Positions 9,294-18,238 are shown, counted from the first letter of the stretch. The stretch is DNA of 50,249 nt from Helicobacter mesocricetorum (GCF_900198605.1 NZ_FZPJ01000020.1:1-50249), one strand, 5' to 3'. Notes: generated from the letters alone by a model not told the origin. Made by a program: numbers and translations.

Positions 9294-9656
9294 ATGTCTC
9301 CTAGTCAATCTCAAAATCTAGAATCTTTCAAAAATTACCAAATCACTCCTAAAGATTTAGAAATACTTGCTGATTATTTTTCTATTATTCATCATAGCAA
9401 AGGAAGGATTAGACTTCGTGCAAGCTCAAAACTCAAAAATGCCGTAAAAGAAAGCTCTATTAATGCTCAATCATTCTTAGAACATCTTCAAAAGATTCCA
9501 GCCATTAAAGAGATAAAGTTCAATAAGCTCATTGGCTCTTTAACGATTGAATATGATTATAATATTTTTCAGCCAAGCTTTTGGGAATCTTCCCTTAAAG
9601 GGGAAAAACTAGAAGAAATTTCACAAGTTATTAATACTATGCTAAAGGACTTATAA
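9294..9656 (+). CDS. HMA-like domain protein (HMA_2 type)
   Basis: A 120-residue soluble protein and first gene of the metal-ATPase operon. Residues 36-105 look like the HMA_2 version of the ferredoxin-like metal-binding fold: HHSKGRIRLR, two helices and a closing LIGSLTIEYD strand. There is no CxxC, so classical copper binding is not expected. The same H-S-x-x-R-x-R pattern appears at the N-terminus of the ATPase in this operon (HSTKRRARFK), so the two may be related domains. It ends with TAATG, overlapping the next gene by one base. The role is inferred from context: metal delivery or ATPase regulation. Confidence 0.7.
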   Translation: MSPSQSQNLESFKNYQITPKDLEILADYFSIIHHSKGRIRLRASSKLKNAVKESSINAQSFLEHLQKIPAIKEIKFNKLIGSLTIEYDYNIFQPSFWESSLKGEKLEEISQVINTMLKDL

Positions 9657-10255
9657 TGACGACACAAGAAAACTTACTACAAGCCTTAGATAATGAATAT
9701 AAATCCTATAACTTTTATGCTAATGCCTCTCAAGCTTTTGGGCTTCCTTTTAGTCAAATTTTTAGCACTAAGCTCCAAGACATTAATGCTTTAAATTTAC
9801 ACCTAGCCAACCTAAACATCCCCATACCAACCAATCCTTACATTAGCACTATCTTACCTAATACTTTGAGGGAAACTTTAGAAAATGCCATAAGCAACGA
9901 AAATACAAGTGTCGCCCTTTATAACACCCTAATTGCTCAAGAATCAGATAAACAGGCACTAGATACTTTCTACCTACTACAAGCAGCTTCTTTTAATCAC
10001 CATATCCCTACTTTACAAAATACTCTTTATACCATAGAGCAGAATAATCAAAACCCTTTTGAACAAATCCATCAAGGAAAAGCTCTTTTAGATGAGACTG
10101 GAACTATCATCACACAACTACAAAATGGCAACCTCACGCAAGGAGAGTTAGAAAGTTTTCTAAACAAACTCAATTATTCTTTAATCGGGGGAATAATTTT
10201 AGGTGCGTTTGGTGCTATCATCTTAAATGAATTTTTAAATAAAGATAAGGAGTAA
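9656..10255 (+). CDS. Ferritin-like four-helix protein with C-terminal membrane anchor
   Basis: A 199-residue protein of unknown function. Residues 1-130 resemble a ferritin/rubrerythrin-like bundle: ALDNEYKSYNFY in helix 1, HLANLNIP in helix 2, AISNENTSVALYNTL in helix 3 and AASFNHHIPTL in helix 4. Glu residues remain in helices 1 and 3, but the ExxH motifs of helices 2 and 4 look degraded, so a di-iron centre is doubtful. Residues 172-195 (LIGGIILGAFGAIILNEFL) are one Gly-rich membrane segment. Coupled to both neighbours (1-base overlap before, 2-base gap after). Confidence 0.6.
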   Translation: MTTQENLLQALDNEYKSYNFYANASQAFGLPFSQIFSTKLQDINALNLHLANLNIPIPTNPYISTILPNTLRETLENAISNENTSVALYNTLIAQESDKQALDTFYLLQAASFNHHIPTLQNTLYTIEQNNQNPFEQIHQGKALLDETGTIITQLQNGNLTQGELESFLNKLNYSLIGGIILGAFGAIILNEFLNKDKE

Positions 10256-10257
10256 AA

Positions 10258-10527
10258 ATGCCATTACCATTCATTGCAGGATTAGCTATAGGTTCGGGAG
10301 CAGCGTTGTTATTTACTAAGCGAAAAACATTAAAAAAGGTTTTAGAATCTAAAAATATCCAACAAAAACTTCATCAAGGTAAAGAAATTTCTTTAAAGGC
10401 TTATGATAAACTCTCACAGAGTTTTAAAAATGCAAAATGTGATTTAGAAAAAGCTATTAATAATAAAAACTCTGCAACAGCAAAAAAAGCAAATAGCCCT
10501 AAAAGAATACAAAAAAAGGACAAATAA
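10258..10527 (+). CDS. Small Gly-rich single-span membrane protein
   Basis: An 89-residue protein. Residues 4-20 (PFIAGLAIGSGAALLFT) form one transmembrane helix with a small-residue zipper pattern. The rest is a strongly basic helical tail (KKVLESKNIQQKL...). I do not recognise a family. The plan (one N-terminal helix, charged coiled tail, next to a P-type ATPase) recalls mycobacterial PacL proteins that assemble CtpC-type metal ATPases; this is analogy, not shown homology. It overlaps the next gene by one base. Confidence 0.6.
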   Translation: MPLPFIAGLAIGSGAALLFTKRKTLKKVLESKNIQQKLHQGKEISLKAYDKLSQSFKNAKCDLEKAINNKNSATAKKANSPKRIQKKDK

Positions 10528-10862
10528 TGCTTATAGATACAGGAACACCAAGGTCTATTGTAGGACACGCCATTAGTGGAGCTATCATTGGCTGTATGCT
10601 AAGTGGAATCTATGAAGCCTCACAATACAAACAAGGGAATACCTCTAAAGACAAGGCTTTAAAAAACACACTTAAAGCTACACTAGAAGGAGGTATCATC
10701 ACCGCTAGTGGAATTGCTGCTACTAATGCTTTAGGGAATACCTCTAAAACCCCTTTACAAAACAGCCTAGAAGCCACAGCCTGTATTGCTTTAGGATTAG
10801 CTAGTGCTTATGGGATTTCGCAATTAATTAATACAAAACTCGTTTCAAAAAAGGACAAATAA
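10527..10862 (+). CDS. Small membrane protein of the metal-ATPase operon
   Basis: A 111-residue hypothetical protein with three Gly/Ala-rich hydrophobic stretches: around 10-28 (SIVGHAISGAIIGCMLSGI), 52-68 (LEGGIITASGIAATNAL) and 84-102 (ATACIALGLASAYGISQLI). The repeated GxxxG/AxxxG spacing suggests helix packing in the membrane. No catalytic or metal-ligand cluster is visible. One-base TAATG overlaps on both sides show strict coupling. Confidence 0.6.
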   Translation: MLIDTGTPRSIVGHAISGAIIGCMLSGIYEASQYKQGNTSKDKALKNTLKATLEGGIITASGIAATNALGNTSKTPLQNSLEATACIALGLASAYGISQLINTKLVSKKDK

Positions 10863-11146
10863 TGAATACCCAACCCCATCCAAACAACCCTTATACAAAA
10901 AATAATCAAAATACCCCTACACAAAATAATAAAAATAGCCTTTTTGGAAATAACTCTAATGCCCAAAAGGATTTCTTAAAAGGAGCCTTAGTAGGTGCAG
11001 TAGCTACTTTTATTTTAACCAATGAAAACGCACAAAGAGCAATTTTTAAAGGTTTTGCAAAAATAAGTGGAATCTTTGAAGCAGGCATTGAAGAGCTAAA
11101 AGAACGTTATGAAGATGCTAAGGCTGAAGTGAATTCTCAAGAATAA
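10862..11146 (+). CDS. YtxH/PacL-like single-span membrane protein
   Basis: A 94-residue protein with an Asn/Thr/Pro-rich N-terminus (1-35), one Gly/Ala-rich helix (KGALVGAVATFILT, 40-53) and an amphipathic charged tail ending in EELKERYEDAKAEV. The K-G-x-x-x-G-x-x-x-A start followed by a coiled tail resembles YtxH-type proteins. With the two preceding genes it forms a set of three glycine-zipper membrane partners before the ATPase. Confidence 0.6.
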   Translation: MNTQPHPNNPYTKNNQNTPTQNNKNSLFGNNSNAQKDFLKGALVGAVATFILTNENAQRAIFKGFAKISGIFEAGIEELKERYEDAKAEVNSQE

Positions 11147-11157
11147 GCAAAACCATT

Positions 11158-13281
11158 ATGTTAGCACAACACCAGCTTACTTTAGACCTTATTCATTCAA
11201 CCAAAAGACGAGCAAGGTTTAAATATACTTGTTCAAAAGATTCAACCATCAACCCTTTACATCTACGCGTAGAGCTTGATAATATAGAAAATATCTCCTC
11301 GCTTAGAATTAATGCTATTTTAAATAACATTATCATTGACTACCAAGGGGACTTAAAAGTAATCCAAACAAAAATCTATCAAGCTTTATTAAAGCACATT
11401 ATGCAAAAAAAAGACCAAAAAAAACAAGAAAGTTATATTGCCCTAAGAGACGAAATTCCAAGCTCTGCAGAAGTAACCCGTGCTGGAACTGCTCTTGTGC
11501 TTTCTCCTTTTTTAAATAATCCCACAATACAGACCGGATTTTCTCTTGTAGCTTGTGTTCCCTTACTCTTAAGCGGAGTAACAGAAACTTTCGCACACGG
11601 CATTAACTCACGCACTTTAGAAGCTTTAGCTGTGGCTATTTCTCTTTATTTAAAAGATTTTAAAACAGCAAATTCTACAAACTTTATGTTAGCATTGGGC
11701 GAATATATAGAGGAAATTACAATGTATAAAAGTGATGACCTCATTAAAGAATTAGCCAAACCAACATCAGGTGAAGTATGGATTGAGATAAAAGAAAATA
11801 ATAAAACTATCACCAAAAAGGTTTCAAGCAATACCCTAAAAATTGGCGATATTGTCGTTATTGGTGCAGGAGATACGATTTTAATTGATGGACATATCAT
11901 TCAAGGCGAAGCTCTTGTTAATCAAATCTCTATGACAGGGGAAGCCACCCCGACACAAAAAACACGAGGTGATAAAGTATTATCAGGAACAATCGTTCAA
12001 GAGGGGAAAATCAAAGTATGGGCAGAATCTATTGGCAAAGATACAGCCACTGCAAGAATTAAAAGCTATATTGAAGAAACCCTAGTCCAAAAATCCTCCC
12101 AAGAATTAAACGCCTCTAAAATGGCAGATTCACTTGTCCCCATTACCTTTGGTTTAGCCATTCTCTCCTATCTTTTTACGCGTGATTTAATGCGTGCTGC
12201 GAGTGTTTTACAAGGTGATTATTCTTGCGCTTTGAAGCTTACCACACCTGTTACTTTCAAATCTGCTATTTCAAGCGCAGGAAAAGAAGGTATTATTGTA
12301 AAAGGAGCAAAAAGCCTAGAATCCCTACAACTTAGTGAAGTTTTTGTTTTTGATAAAACAGGAACTTTAACCAAAGGAGAATTAGAAGTTTTAGATATTT
12401 ATTCCTTTTCTAAAGAATGGAGTCCAGAAACCATCTTAAATCTTGCTGCAAGTATTGAAGAACATTATTTTCACCCTGTCGCACAAGCTGTTGTAAAAGC
12501 CGCTAAAGAAAAAAAATTTACGCATTTTCACCACGATGAAGTAACCTTCATAGTAGCGCGTGGAGTTAAAAGTGAAATTAATGGGAAAAGTGTAATAATA
12601 GGAAGTCGCCATTTCCTAGAAAATGACGAACAAATTCCCTTTAAAGCCCATAATAAAAAGATAGAGAAAATCCTCTTAAGTGGCGAAACTCCTTTGTTTA
12701 TAGGCTATGACAAACAATTATTAGGCGTGATTGTGCTGAAAGATACTTTAAGAGAAAATGCCAAAAAAGCATTAGATCGCCTAAGAAAAAGTGGAATAAA
12801 AGAGATTATTATGCTCACAGGAGATACTAAGCAAAAAGCCAAACAAATAGCAGATACATTAGAAATTAACCGCTATTATGCGGAATTACTCCCCACACAA
12901 AAAGCAGAGATTTTAGAACAAATTATGCAAGAGGGCAAAAAGGTAGCCTTTGTTGGAGATGGGATTAATGATGCCCCTGCTCTTATCCGTGCAGATACTG
13001 GTATTGGTATGCACAAAGGTGCAGACATTGCCAAAGCAAGTGCAGATGTTGTACTTTTACGAGATGATGTAGAAGCTGTTGCAGAAGCTAGAGAGATTGC
13101 CATTATGTGTTTAAATAAAGTCCAAAGAAACTTTAAAATCACCGTGGTAGTTAATAGCCTTATTTTAGGGCTTGCCTCTTTAGGAAAACTCTCTGCTATC
13201 CAAACTGCTTTTATGCACAATGGAACAACCATAGCTCTCCTTCTTAATGCTTTACAAAGAATAAAAATCAAAGAGAAATAA
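11158..13281 (+). CDS. Heavy-metal P1B-like P-type ATPase lacking CPC
   Basis: A 707-residue membrane ATPase. An HMA_2-like N-domain (HSTKRRARFK, residues 15-85) precedes the membrane part. Catalytic motifs are complete: TGEATP actuator loop, DKTGTLTKGE phosphorylation site, the HP motif in EEHYFHPVAQAVV, MLTGDTKQKA and VGDGINDAPAL hinge. The metal-site helix normally reading CPCALGLATP reads DYSCALKLTTP, so Pro is lost and a single Cys remains. The last helix has a conserved-looking MHNGTT. Cargo cannot be assigned; Mn, Zn or Ni/Co export is possible. The N-domain may be related to the first protein of the operon. It ends in TAATG, coupled to a 37-residue ORF. Confidence 0.85.
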   Translation: MLAQHQLTLDLIHSTKRRARFKYTCSKDSTINPLHLRVELDNIENISSLRINAILNNIIIDYQGDLKVIQTKIYQALLKHIMQKKDQKKQESYIALRDEIPSSAEVTRAGTALVLSPFLNNPTIQTGFSLVACVPLLLSGVTETFAHGINSRTLEALAVAISLYLKDFKTANSTNFMLALGEYIEEITMYKSDDLIKELAKPTSGEVWIEIKENNKTITKKVSSNTLKIGDIVVIGAGDTILIDGHIIQGEALVNQISMTGEATPTQKTRGDKVLSGTIVQEGKIKVWAESIGKDTATARIKSYIEETLVQKSSQELNASKMADSLVPITFGLAILSYLFTRDLMRAASVLQGDYSCALKLTTPVTFKSAISSAGKEGIIVKGAKSLESLQLSEVFVFDKTGTLTKGELEVLDIYSFSKEWSPETILNLAASIEEHYFHPVAQAVVKAAKEKKFTHFHHDEVTFIVARGVKSEINGKSVIIGSRHFLENDEQIPFKAHNKKIEKILLSGETPLFIGYDKQLLGVIVLKDTLRENAKKALDRLRKSGIKEIIMLTGDTKQKAKQIADTLEINRYYAELLPTQKAEILEQIMQEGKKVAFVGDGINDAPALIRADTGIGMHKGADIAKASADVVLLRDDVEAVAEAREIAIMCLNKVQRNFKITVVVNSLILGLASLGKLSAIQTAFMHNGTTIALLLNALQRIKIKEK

Positions 13282-13394
13282 TGCGTCTTTTATTACTGAT
13301 TGCTACAACACTTAGTGGAGTGATACTAACATCTACCTTGAAAAACACCTATTATAAATATAAAAAATACAAAAGGAATAATAATGAACACTAA
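13281..13394 (+). CDS. 37-residue single-span membrane peptide
   Basis: A tiny ORF starting at the ATG that overlaps the ATPase stop (TAATG) and ending 11 bases inside the next gene. The product has a Leu/Ile/Thr-rich membrane helix (LLLLIATTLSGVILTSTL) followed by a Tyr/Lys tail (YYKYKKYKRNNNEH). The coupling at both ends, the only arrangement used in this operon, argues that it is translated. Function is unknown; a small ATPase modulator is a guess. Confidence 0.5.
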   Translation: MRLLLLIATTLSGVILTSTLKNTYYKYKKYKRNNNEH

Positions 13395-13593
13395 AGATTC
13401 TTTAGAACAAAAAAGAGAAATAGCAAAAATTGGTATGAGTGCTTCTTTAGTCCTTACTGCTGGAAGTGCCTTGTTTTTAAAGCATACTTTAGCAAAGAAA
13501 ATCCACATCGGAGCAGGGATAGCACTTATTGGATTTTCTTTATGGCATTCCTCCCTCTATCCCAAAACAAAACTAAAAGATAAAAATTCCTAA
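13384..13593 (+). CDS. Small two-span membrane protein closing the metal-ATPase operon
   Basis: A 69-residue protein with a charged N-terminus (NTKDSLEQKREIAK) and two hydrophobic segments (MSASLVLTAGSALFL and HIGAGIALIGFSLWHSSLY). A His pair (HTL...KKIHIG) and HSS occur near the membrane faces but form no known motif. It overlaps the preceding 37-residue ORF by 11 bases and is followed by a 63-base gap before the efflux operon. Confidence 0.6.
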   Translation: MNTKDSLEQKREIAKIGMSASLVLTAGSALFLKHTLAKKIHIGAGIALIGFSLWHSSLYPKTKLKDKNS

Positions 13594-13656
13594 CCCCCAT
13601 TATTTTTATACTTCTTAGTTACAATGATAAAATTTTAGTTTTTAAGGATAAAAAGC

Positions 13657-15072
13657 TTGATATATTTTGCTTTAAGTATCTCTCTAGCAATCTTGTGTTT
13701 AGGTTGTGCCAAACTTCCAAACCCACAAGAACTAACCCACAAAATCCCGCAAAGCTTCAGCAATGAAGAAATCCTAATACACTCTAGCAATACCAATCTC
13801 ACAGCCTCTTTAACCCCCAAAGAACAATTAAATACCTTATTCCTTGATGAATCCTTAAGTGAGCTTTATGAAATTGCGCTACAAAGTAATACCGATTTAC
13901 AAATTATGCAAACAAGGATACAACAAGCCAACGCACAGCTAAAAAGTGCTTGGGGAGGAATTTTCCCAACCCTTAATGGGAATCTCAATACCGCTAATAA
14001 CCATAGCAGGAGCAATACCAGTCCTGTTTCTAAAAGCTCTTCACAAACCACACAAATAGCAGCTACACTTTCTTGGGAGATTGATTTATTTGGGAGATTA
14101 AATGCCAACAAAAATGCTAAGGAATCTTTATATTATCAGAGTTTAGAAAATCTAAAAAATGCAGAAATTAGTCTTTTAGCCAATATTACAAGTCTTTACT
14201 TTACGCTTAGAGAAACTACTCTTAATATTCTCCTTACAGAAAAAAACATCACTGCCCTAACACAAATCTTGGAATTAACACGGCTTAAAGTAGAAAATGG
14301 TCTTTTAGATAGCACAGAGCTTTTTAATAAACAAGATTTACTAAGCAATGAACAAAACACCTTGCAATCACTTAAAATGCAATTAGAAGAAACTAAAAAT
14401 GCGCTTTTGCTTTTGCTGGATTTAAACAACCTACCCTTTGATATTCACAATTCTTTTAGCTTTCATAATCCACAACCTCTAAATCCTCATATGATTCCAG
14501 CTGATGTGCTACTATCTCGCCCAGATATTCAAGCGAGTATCCAAAGCCTCTATGCACAAATCTATAATAAAGCTAATGCTAAAGCTAGTCTTTTTCCTAT
14601 TTTATCCTTTAATGCCAATCTCAATGAAATTCTGCACTCTTCCACACAAAACAGCGGAAATATTGCGTGGCAGCTTGCTGCTTCACTAAGCGCCCCCCTA
14701 CTTAATCGCACCCAATTAACACAAAATTACTTTTTACAAGATGCACTCTTAAAAGAATCCTATTTAACTTTGCAAAAAAATCTAAACACCGCATTTATCG
14801 AAATAGAAAATGCCATTTTTAATACCCAAAATACACAATCTCAACTCGAAAATAATACGCACAGACTACAAAATGCCAAAGAATACTATGATTTCTCTAA
14901 TAATCGTAGAATCACAGGATTAATCGATGATTTGGAATATTTAAACAATGTAACCCTTCTAAATAATTCGCAAAAAAGCTTTAATTCATCAAAAAATGCC
15001 AAACTCCAAGCCCTCATTACATTATTTAAAGCATTTGGTGGCAATCTTTATCTCTCTAAAGGAATGCAATGA
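13657..15072 (+). CDS. TolC-like outer-membrane efflux lipoprotein
   Basis: Outer-membrane channel of a tripartite efflux pump, RND/NodT type. Start TTG with AAGGA about ten bases upstream. The signal ends in a lipobox (CLGC, Cys at residue 17). Two OEP repeats follow, with SWEIDLFGRL and DVLLSRPDIQAS, the diagnostic LL.RPDI motif. Length 471 residues is normal. It overlaps the adaptor gene by 4 bases, so channel, adaptor, ATPase and permease form one transcript. Confidence 0.9.
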   Translation: MIYFALSISLAILCLGCAKLPNPQELTHKIPQSFSNEEILIHSSNTNLTASLTPKEQLNTLFLDESLSELYEIALQSNTDLQIMQTRIQQANAQLKSAWGGIFPTLNGNLNTANNHSRSNTSPVSKSSSQTTQIAATLSWEIDLFGRLNANKNAKESLYYQSLENLKNAEISLLANITSLYFTLRETTLNILLTEKNITALTQILELTRLKVENGLLDSTELFNKQDLLSNEQNTLQSLKMQLEETKNALLLLLDLNNLPFDIHNSFSFHNPQPLNPHMIPADVLLSRPDIQASIQSLYAQIYNKANAKASLFPILSFNANLNEILHSSTQNSGNIAWQLAASLSAPLLNRTQLTQNYFLQDALLKESYLTLQKNLNTAFIEIENAIFNTQNTQSQLENNTHRLQNAKEYYDFSNNRRITGLIDDLEYLNNVTLLNNSQKSFNSSKNAKLQALITLFKAFGGNLYLSKGMQ

Positions 15073-16331
15073 TTTCTTCGCAAAATATTTTACAAAACTT
15101 AAACCCCAAAAAAAGCTACAAAAAACTCTTTTTATTGTCTATTAGTGCCGTTTTAATACTTCTTTTTTTAATTGGAGGAATCTACTATTGGAGCAATAAA
15201 GCACCCATTATTACTTACCAAACCAAAGAAGTATTTATAGGCGATATTTCAAGCACTATTAATGCTAATGGAACTCTCTCCCCAACCAATGAAGTCTCCA
15301 TAGGAAGCGTCATTTCAGGCATTGTTTTAGAGGTTTTTGTCGATGTTAATGATAGGGTAAGCAAAGGAGAGGTTTTAGCAAAAATTGATTCAGAGAGCAT
15401 TGAGCAAAATCTCTATCGGTTTAAAGCCCAACTAGAAAGTGCAAAGGCTCAATTAAAAAGCTCTCAAGTGGCTTTAGAAGAAAAACAATGGCAATACCAA
15501 CAACTCCAAAATCTTTATGAAAAAACACAAGGTAAAACCCCCTCTGTTTTAGAATTACAAAGCGCAAAAACCTCCTATAATGCAGCCCTTAGTGATATAG
15601 AAATTAAAAAAGCAACCATTAAAGAAATTGAAACTTCTATCCGCTCTACCCAAGTGGATTTGAAAAACTCTCAAATCACCAGCCCTATTGATGGCATTAT
15701 TTTAAAACGTTCCATTGAAGTTGGACAAAGTGTAGCAGCCTCCTTTCAAGCTCCTGAATTTTTCATCGTAGCAGAAAGCCTAGAAGAAATGGAACTTAAT
15801 GCTAGTGTTTCAGAAGCTGATATTGGGAAAGTGCAAGTAGGACAAAAAGTAAAGTTTAGTGTAGATTCCTACCCCTCAAAAACCTTTGAAGAAAAAATTA
15901 ATCGTGTAAATTATGGCTCTAATTCTACGAATTCTAGCACTTCAAGCAATGCTGTTGTAAGCTATGAAGTAAAAATTTATGTCCATAACAAAGACTTGCT
16001 TTTGCGTCCGGGAATGAGTGCGACAGCTGATATTGAAGTAGCAAATGCACAAAATGTTCTTTTAGTCCCCTCTAGTGCCTTATATTTCACCCCCAAAAGC
16101 ACTGCCCAAACACAAAAAAAGAATCCCTTCAACCCCTTAAGTGGTATTAAAAAAAGACCAAATTCCCAAAAAACAACAACCAATCAAGGAAAAACGCTTT
16201 GGGTATTAGAAAATAACTCTCCTAAGCAAATTGAAGTGGAAGTTGGTATTAGCAATGGAGAATATACACAAATCTCTAGTGAATTAATCCAACCCGGAAC
16301 TCAAGTTATCATTGGACAACAAGGTAACTAA
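15069..16331 (+). CDS. MacA-type periplasmic adaptor (HlyD family)
   Basis: A 420-residue membrane-fusion protein linking the MacB-like ABC transporter to the outer-membrane channel. One N-terminal membrane anchor (20-41), lipoyl half-motifs (SGIVLEVFVDVNDRVSKGEVLAKID and SPIDGIILKRSIEVGQSV, in part), a coiled-coil hairpin between them (110-195) and a beta-barrel domain. A Ser/Asn-rich insertion and a Lys/Gln-rich loop sit near 285 and 345-375. It overlaps both neighbours. Confidence 0.9.
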   Translation: MISSQNILQNLNPKKSYKKLFLLSISAVLILLFLIGGIYYWSNKAPIITYQTKEVFIGDISSTINANGTLSPTNEVSIGSVISGIVLEVFVDVNDRVSKGEVLAKIDSESIEQNLYRFKAQLESAKAQLKSSQVALEEKQWQYQQLQNLYEKTQGKTPSVLELQSAKTSYNAALSDIEIKKATIKEIETSIRSTQVDLKNSQITSPIDGIILKRSIEVGQSVAASFQAPEFFIVAESLEEMELNASVSEADIGKVQVGQKVKFSVDSYPSKTFEEKINRVNYGSNSTNSSTSSNAVVSYEVKIYVHNKDLLLRPGMSATADIEVANAQNVLLVPSSALYFTPKSTAQTQKKNPFNPLSGIKKRPNSQKTTTNQGKTLWVLENNSPKQIEVEVGISNGEYTQISSELIQPGTQVIIGQQGN

Positions 16332-17014
16332 TGGAATTCATACAATTAAGCAATATCCATAAAAGTTATGGAAAACCCCCTAATAACTTTGAAGCCTTAA
16401 AAGGAGTAAATCTTCAAATAGAGCAAAGTGAATTTATCGCTCTAATGGGACCAAGTGGTAGCGGAAAATCCACAATGGCAAATATATTAGGCACTCTTGA
16501 TAGTCCAACAAGCGGAATCTATGAATTTTGTGGCGTTAATGTCTGTGCTTTAAGCCTCAAAGAAAAAGCCCTCTTAAGAAGGCATTATATTGGCTTTATT
16601 TTTCAAGGATTTAACCTTTTACCCAAAACAACAGCTTTAGAAAATGTCGAACTACCCCTTATCTATCGCCAAATCCCCAAAAAAGAACGTTTAAGAATCT
16701 CTATGGAAGCACTAGAAATGGTAGGGCTAGAGAAATGGTATAACCATAGCAATAATGAACTAAGCGGGGGACAGCAACAAAGGGTGGCTATTGCAAGGGC
16801 TATTGCCTCAAAACCGCTTTTTTTGTTAGCCGATGAGCCAACAGGAAATCTTGATACCAAAAGAAGTATAGAGATTATGGAGATTCTCTCAAGACTAAAT
16901 CGTGATTTTAAAATCACCATTTTGATGGTAACCCACGAGCCTGATATGGCACAATATGCCTCAAGAGAAATACTCTTTTTAGATGGTTTAATCCAACAAG
17001 ATTCTAAAAGGTAA
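16331..17014 (+). CDS. MacB-type ABC transporter ATP-binding protein
   Basis: A 227-residue ATPase of the LolD/MacB group. Walker A GPSGSGKST, the family Q-loop IFQGFNLLP, signature LSGGQQQRVAIARAI, Walker B FLLADEPTGNLD and H-loop MVTHEPD are all present. In E. coli MacB the ATPase and permease are fused; here they are separate, the permease starting 3 bases later. Substrates of such pumps include macrolides, peptides and glycolipids; none can be assigned. Confidence 0.9.
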   Translation: MEFIQLSNIHKSYGKPPNNFEALKGVNLQIEQSEFIALMGPSGSGKSTMANILGTLDSPTSGIYEFCGVNVCALSLKEKALLRRHYIGFIFQGFNLLPKTTALENVELPLIYRQIPKKERLRISMEALEMVGLEKWYNHSNNELSGGQQQRVAIARAIASKPLFLLADEPTGNLDTKRSIEIMEILSRLNRDFKITILMVTHEPDMAQYASREILFLDGLIQQDSKR

Positions 17015-17017
17015 TAA

Positions 17018-18238
17018 ATGATTTTAAACGCATTTTTTCTAGCTTTTCGACAAATTACAAGAAGTTTTTTACGCTCTTTTTTAACAATGCTAGGGATTAT
17101 TATTGGCGTTGGTGCTGTGATTGTTATGATTGCTTTAGGAAATGGCACTACATTAGCTATTACAGAGCAAATGAGTAGCTTAGGAAGTAATATTTTGCTG
17201 ATATTTCCTGCAAGAGACCAAACACCAGGAAGAGGTGGAAGAAAACAATTTATGCTAAAAGATGTAGAAGTACTAAAGCTTCAAGTTGGGTATTTAACAC
17301 GCGCTATTGCTCCTTTAGCCTCTACAAGCCTTCTAGCACAATTCCGACAGAACAATACCCAAACAGAAATATTTGGTATTGATGAAGATTATTTCATCGC
17401 TACAAATTGGGAAATTGCGCAAGGAAGGAACTTTAGCAAAGAAGAATACAAAGCAGGTAGCAATGTTTGTATGATTGGTGGGAGTGTTTTAAAAAATCTT
17501 TTCAATAACAATCTAAGTGATGCTTTAGGTTCTCGCATTAAACTTGGGAATATTATTTGTGATTGCATAGGTGTCTTAGCGAGCAAAGGACAAGGTGCTT
17601 GGGGAAATGATCAAGATGATGTCATTTTACTCCCGCTTAAAACCTACCAAAGGAGTATTTTAAAATCAGATTCTCTTTACAATATTAATCGCTTGATGGT
17701 TTCGCTTAAAGATAATATAGATTCCGCCACTGCTGTTAATGAAATCTCTAGGGCATTACAACAAATACGCAATATCAAAAAAGGGCAAAAAAATGATTTT
17801 GAAATTATGGATACCAAACAAATTCTTGAAATTATGAAAAATACAACCAATAATCTTACCTTATTTTTAGGTGCTATTGCGGGAGTTAGTTTGATTATAG
17901 GGGGTATTGGGATTATGAATATTATGCTGGTATCTGTTACCGAACGCACCAAAGAAATAGGAACGCGTTTGGCTATTGGTGCGCTACAAAGTGAGGTTTT
18001 ATTGCAATTTCTCATTGAAGCAATAACTTTAAGCTCTCTTGGTGGAATTTTAGGAATTATTTTAGCTTTTTTTACATCTTTAGGCATTAGCCACTTAATG
18101 GACATTCCCTTTAGCTTTGATTATAGTATTGCTATATTTGCCTTTTTATTTTCTGCCTTTATTGGAATCTTATTTGGCTATCTCCCTGCTAGAAGAGCTT
18201 CAAAACTCGACCCTATTGATGCACTAAGACACGAATAG
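17018..18238 (+). CDS. MacB-type ABC transporter permease (FtsX fold)
   Basis: A 406-residue four-span permease: one N-terminal helix (RSFLTMLGIIIGVGAVIVMIAL begins near residue 18), a large periplasmic MacB core (45-270) and three C-terminal FtsX helices with IGGIGIMNIMLVSVTERTKEIG and the closing LPARRASKLDPIDALR. It ends the efflux operon, 90 bases before rpmH. Confidence 0.92.
   Translation: MILNAFFLAFRQITRSFLRSFLTMLGIIIGVGAVIVMIALGNGTTLAITEQMSSLGSNILLIFPARDQTPGRGGRKQFMLKDVEVLKLQVGYLTRAIAPLASTSLLAQFRQNNTQTEIFGIDEDYFIATNWEIAQGRNFSKEEYKAGSNVCMIGGSVLKNLFNNNLSDALGSRIKLGNIICDCIGVLASKGQGAWGNDQDDVILLPLKTYQRSILKSDSLYNINRLMVSLKDNIDSATAVNEISRALQQIRNIKKGQKNDFEIMDTKQILEIMKNTTNNLTLFLGAIAGVSLIIGGIGIMNIMLVSVTERTKEIGTRLAIGALQSEVLLQFLIEAITLSSLGGILGIILAFFTSLGISHLMDIPFSFDYSIAIFAFLFSAFIGILFGYLPARRASKLDPIDALRHE

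Noticed and set aside
16331-18238. Frameshift splitting a fused MacB gene
   Set aside because: The ATPase ends with a normal stop and the permease begins 3 bases later with its own ATG. Both halves are complete, so this is a natural two-gene form.
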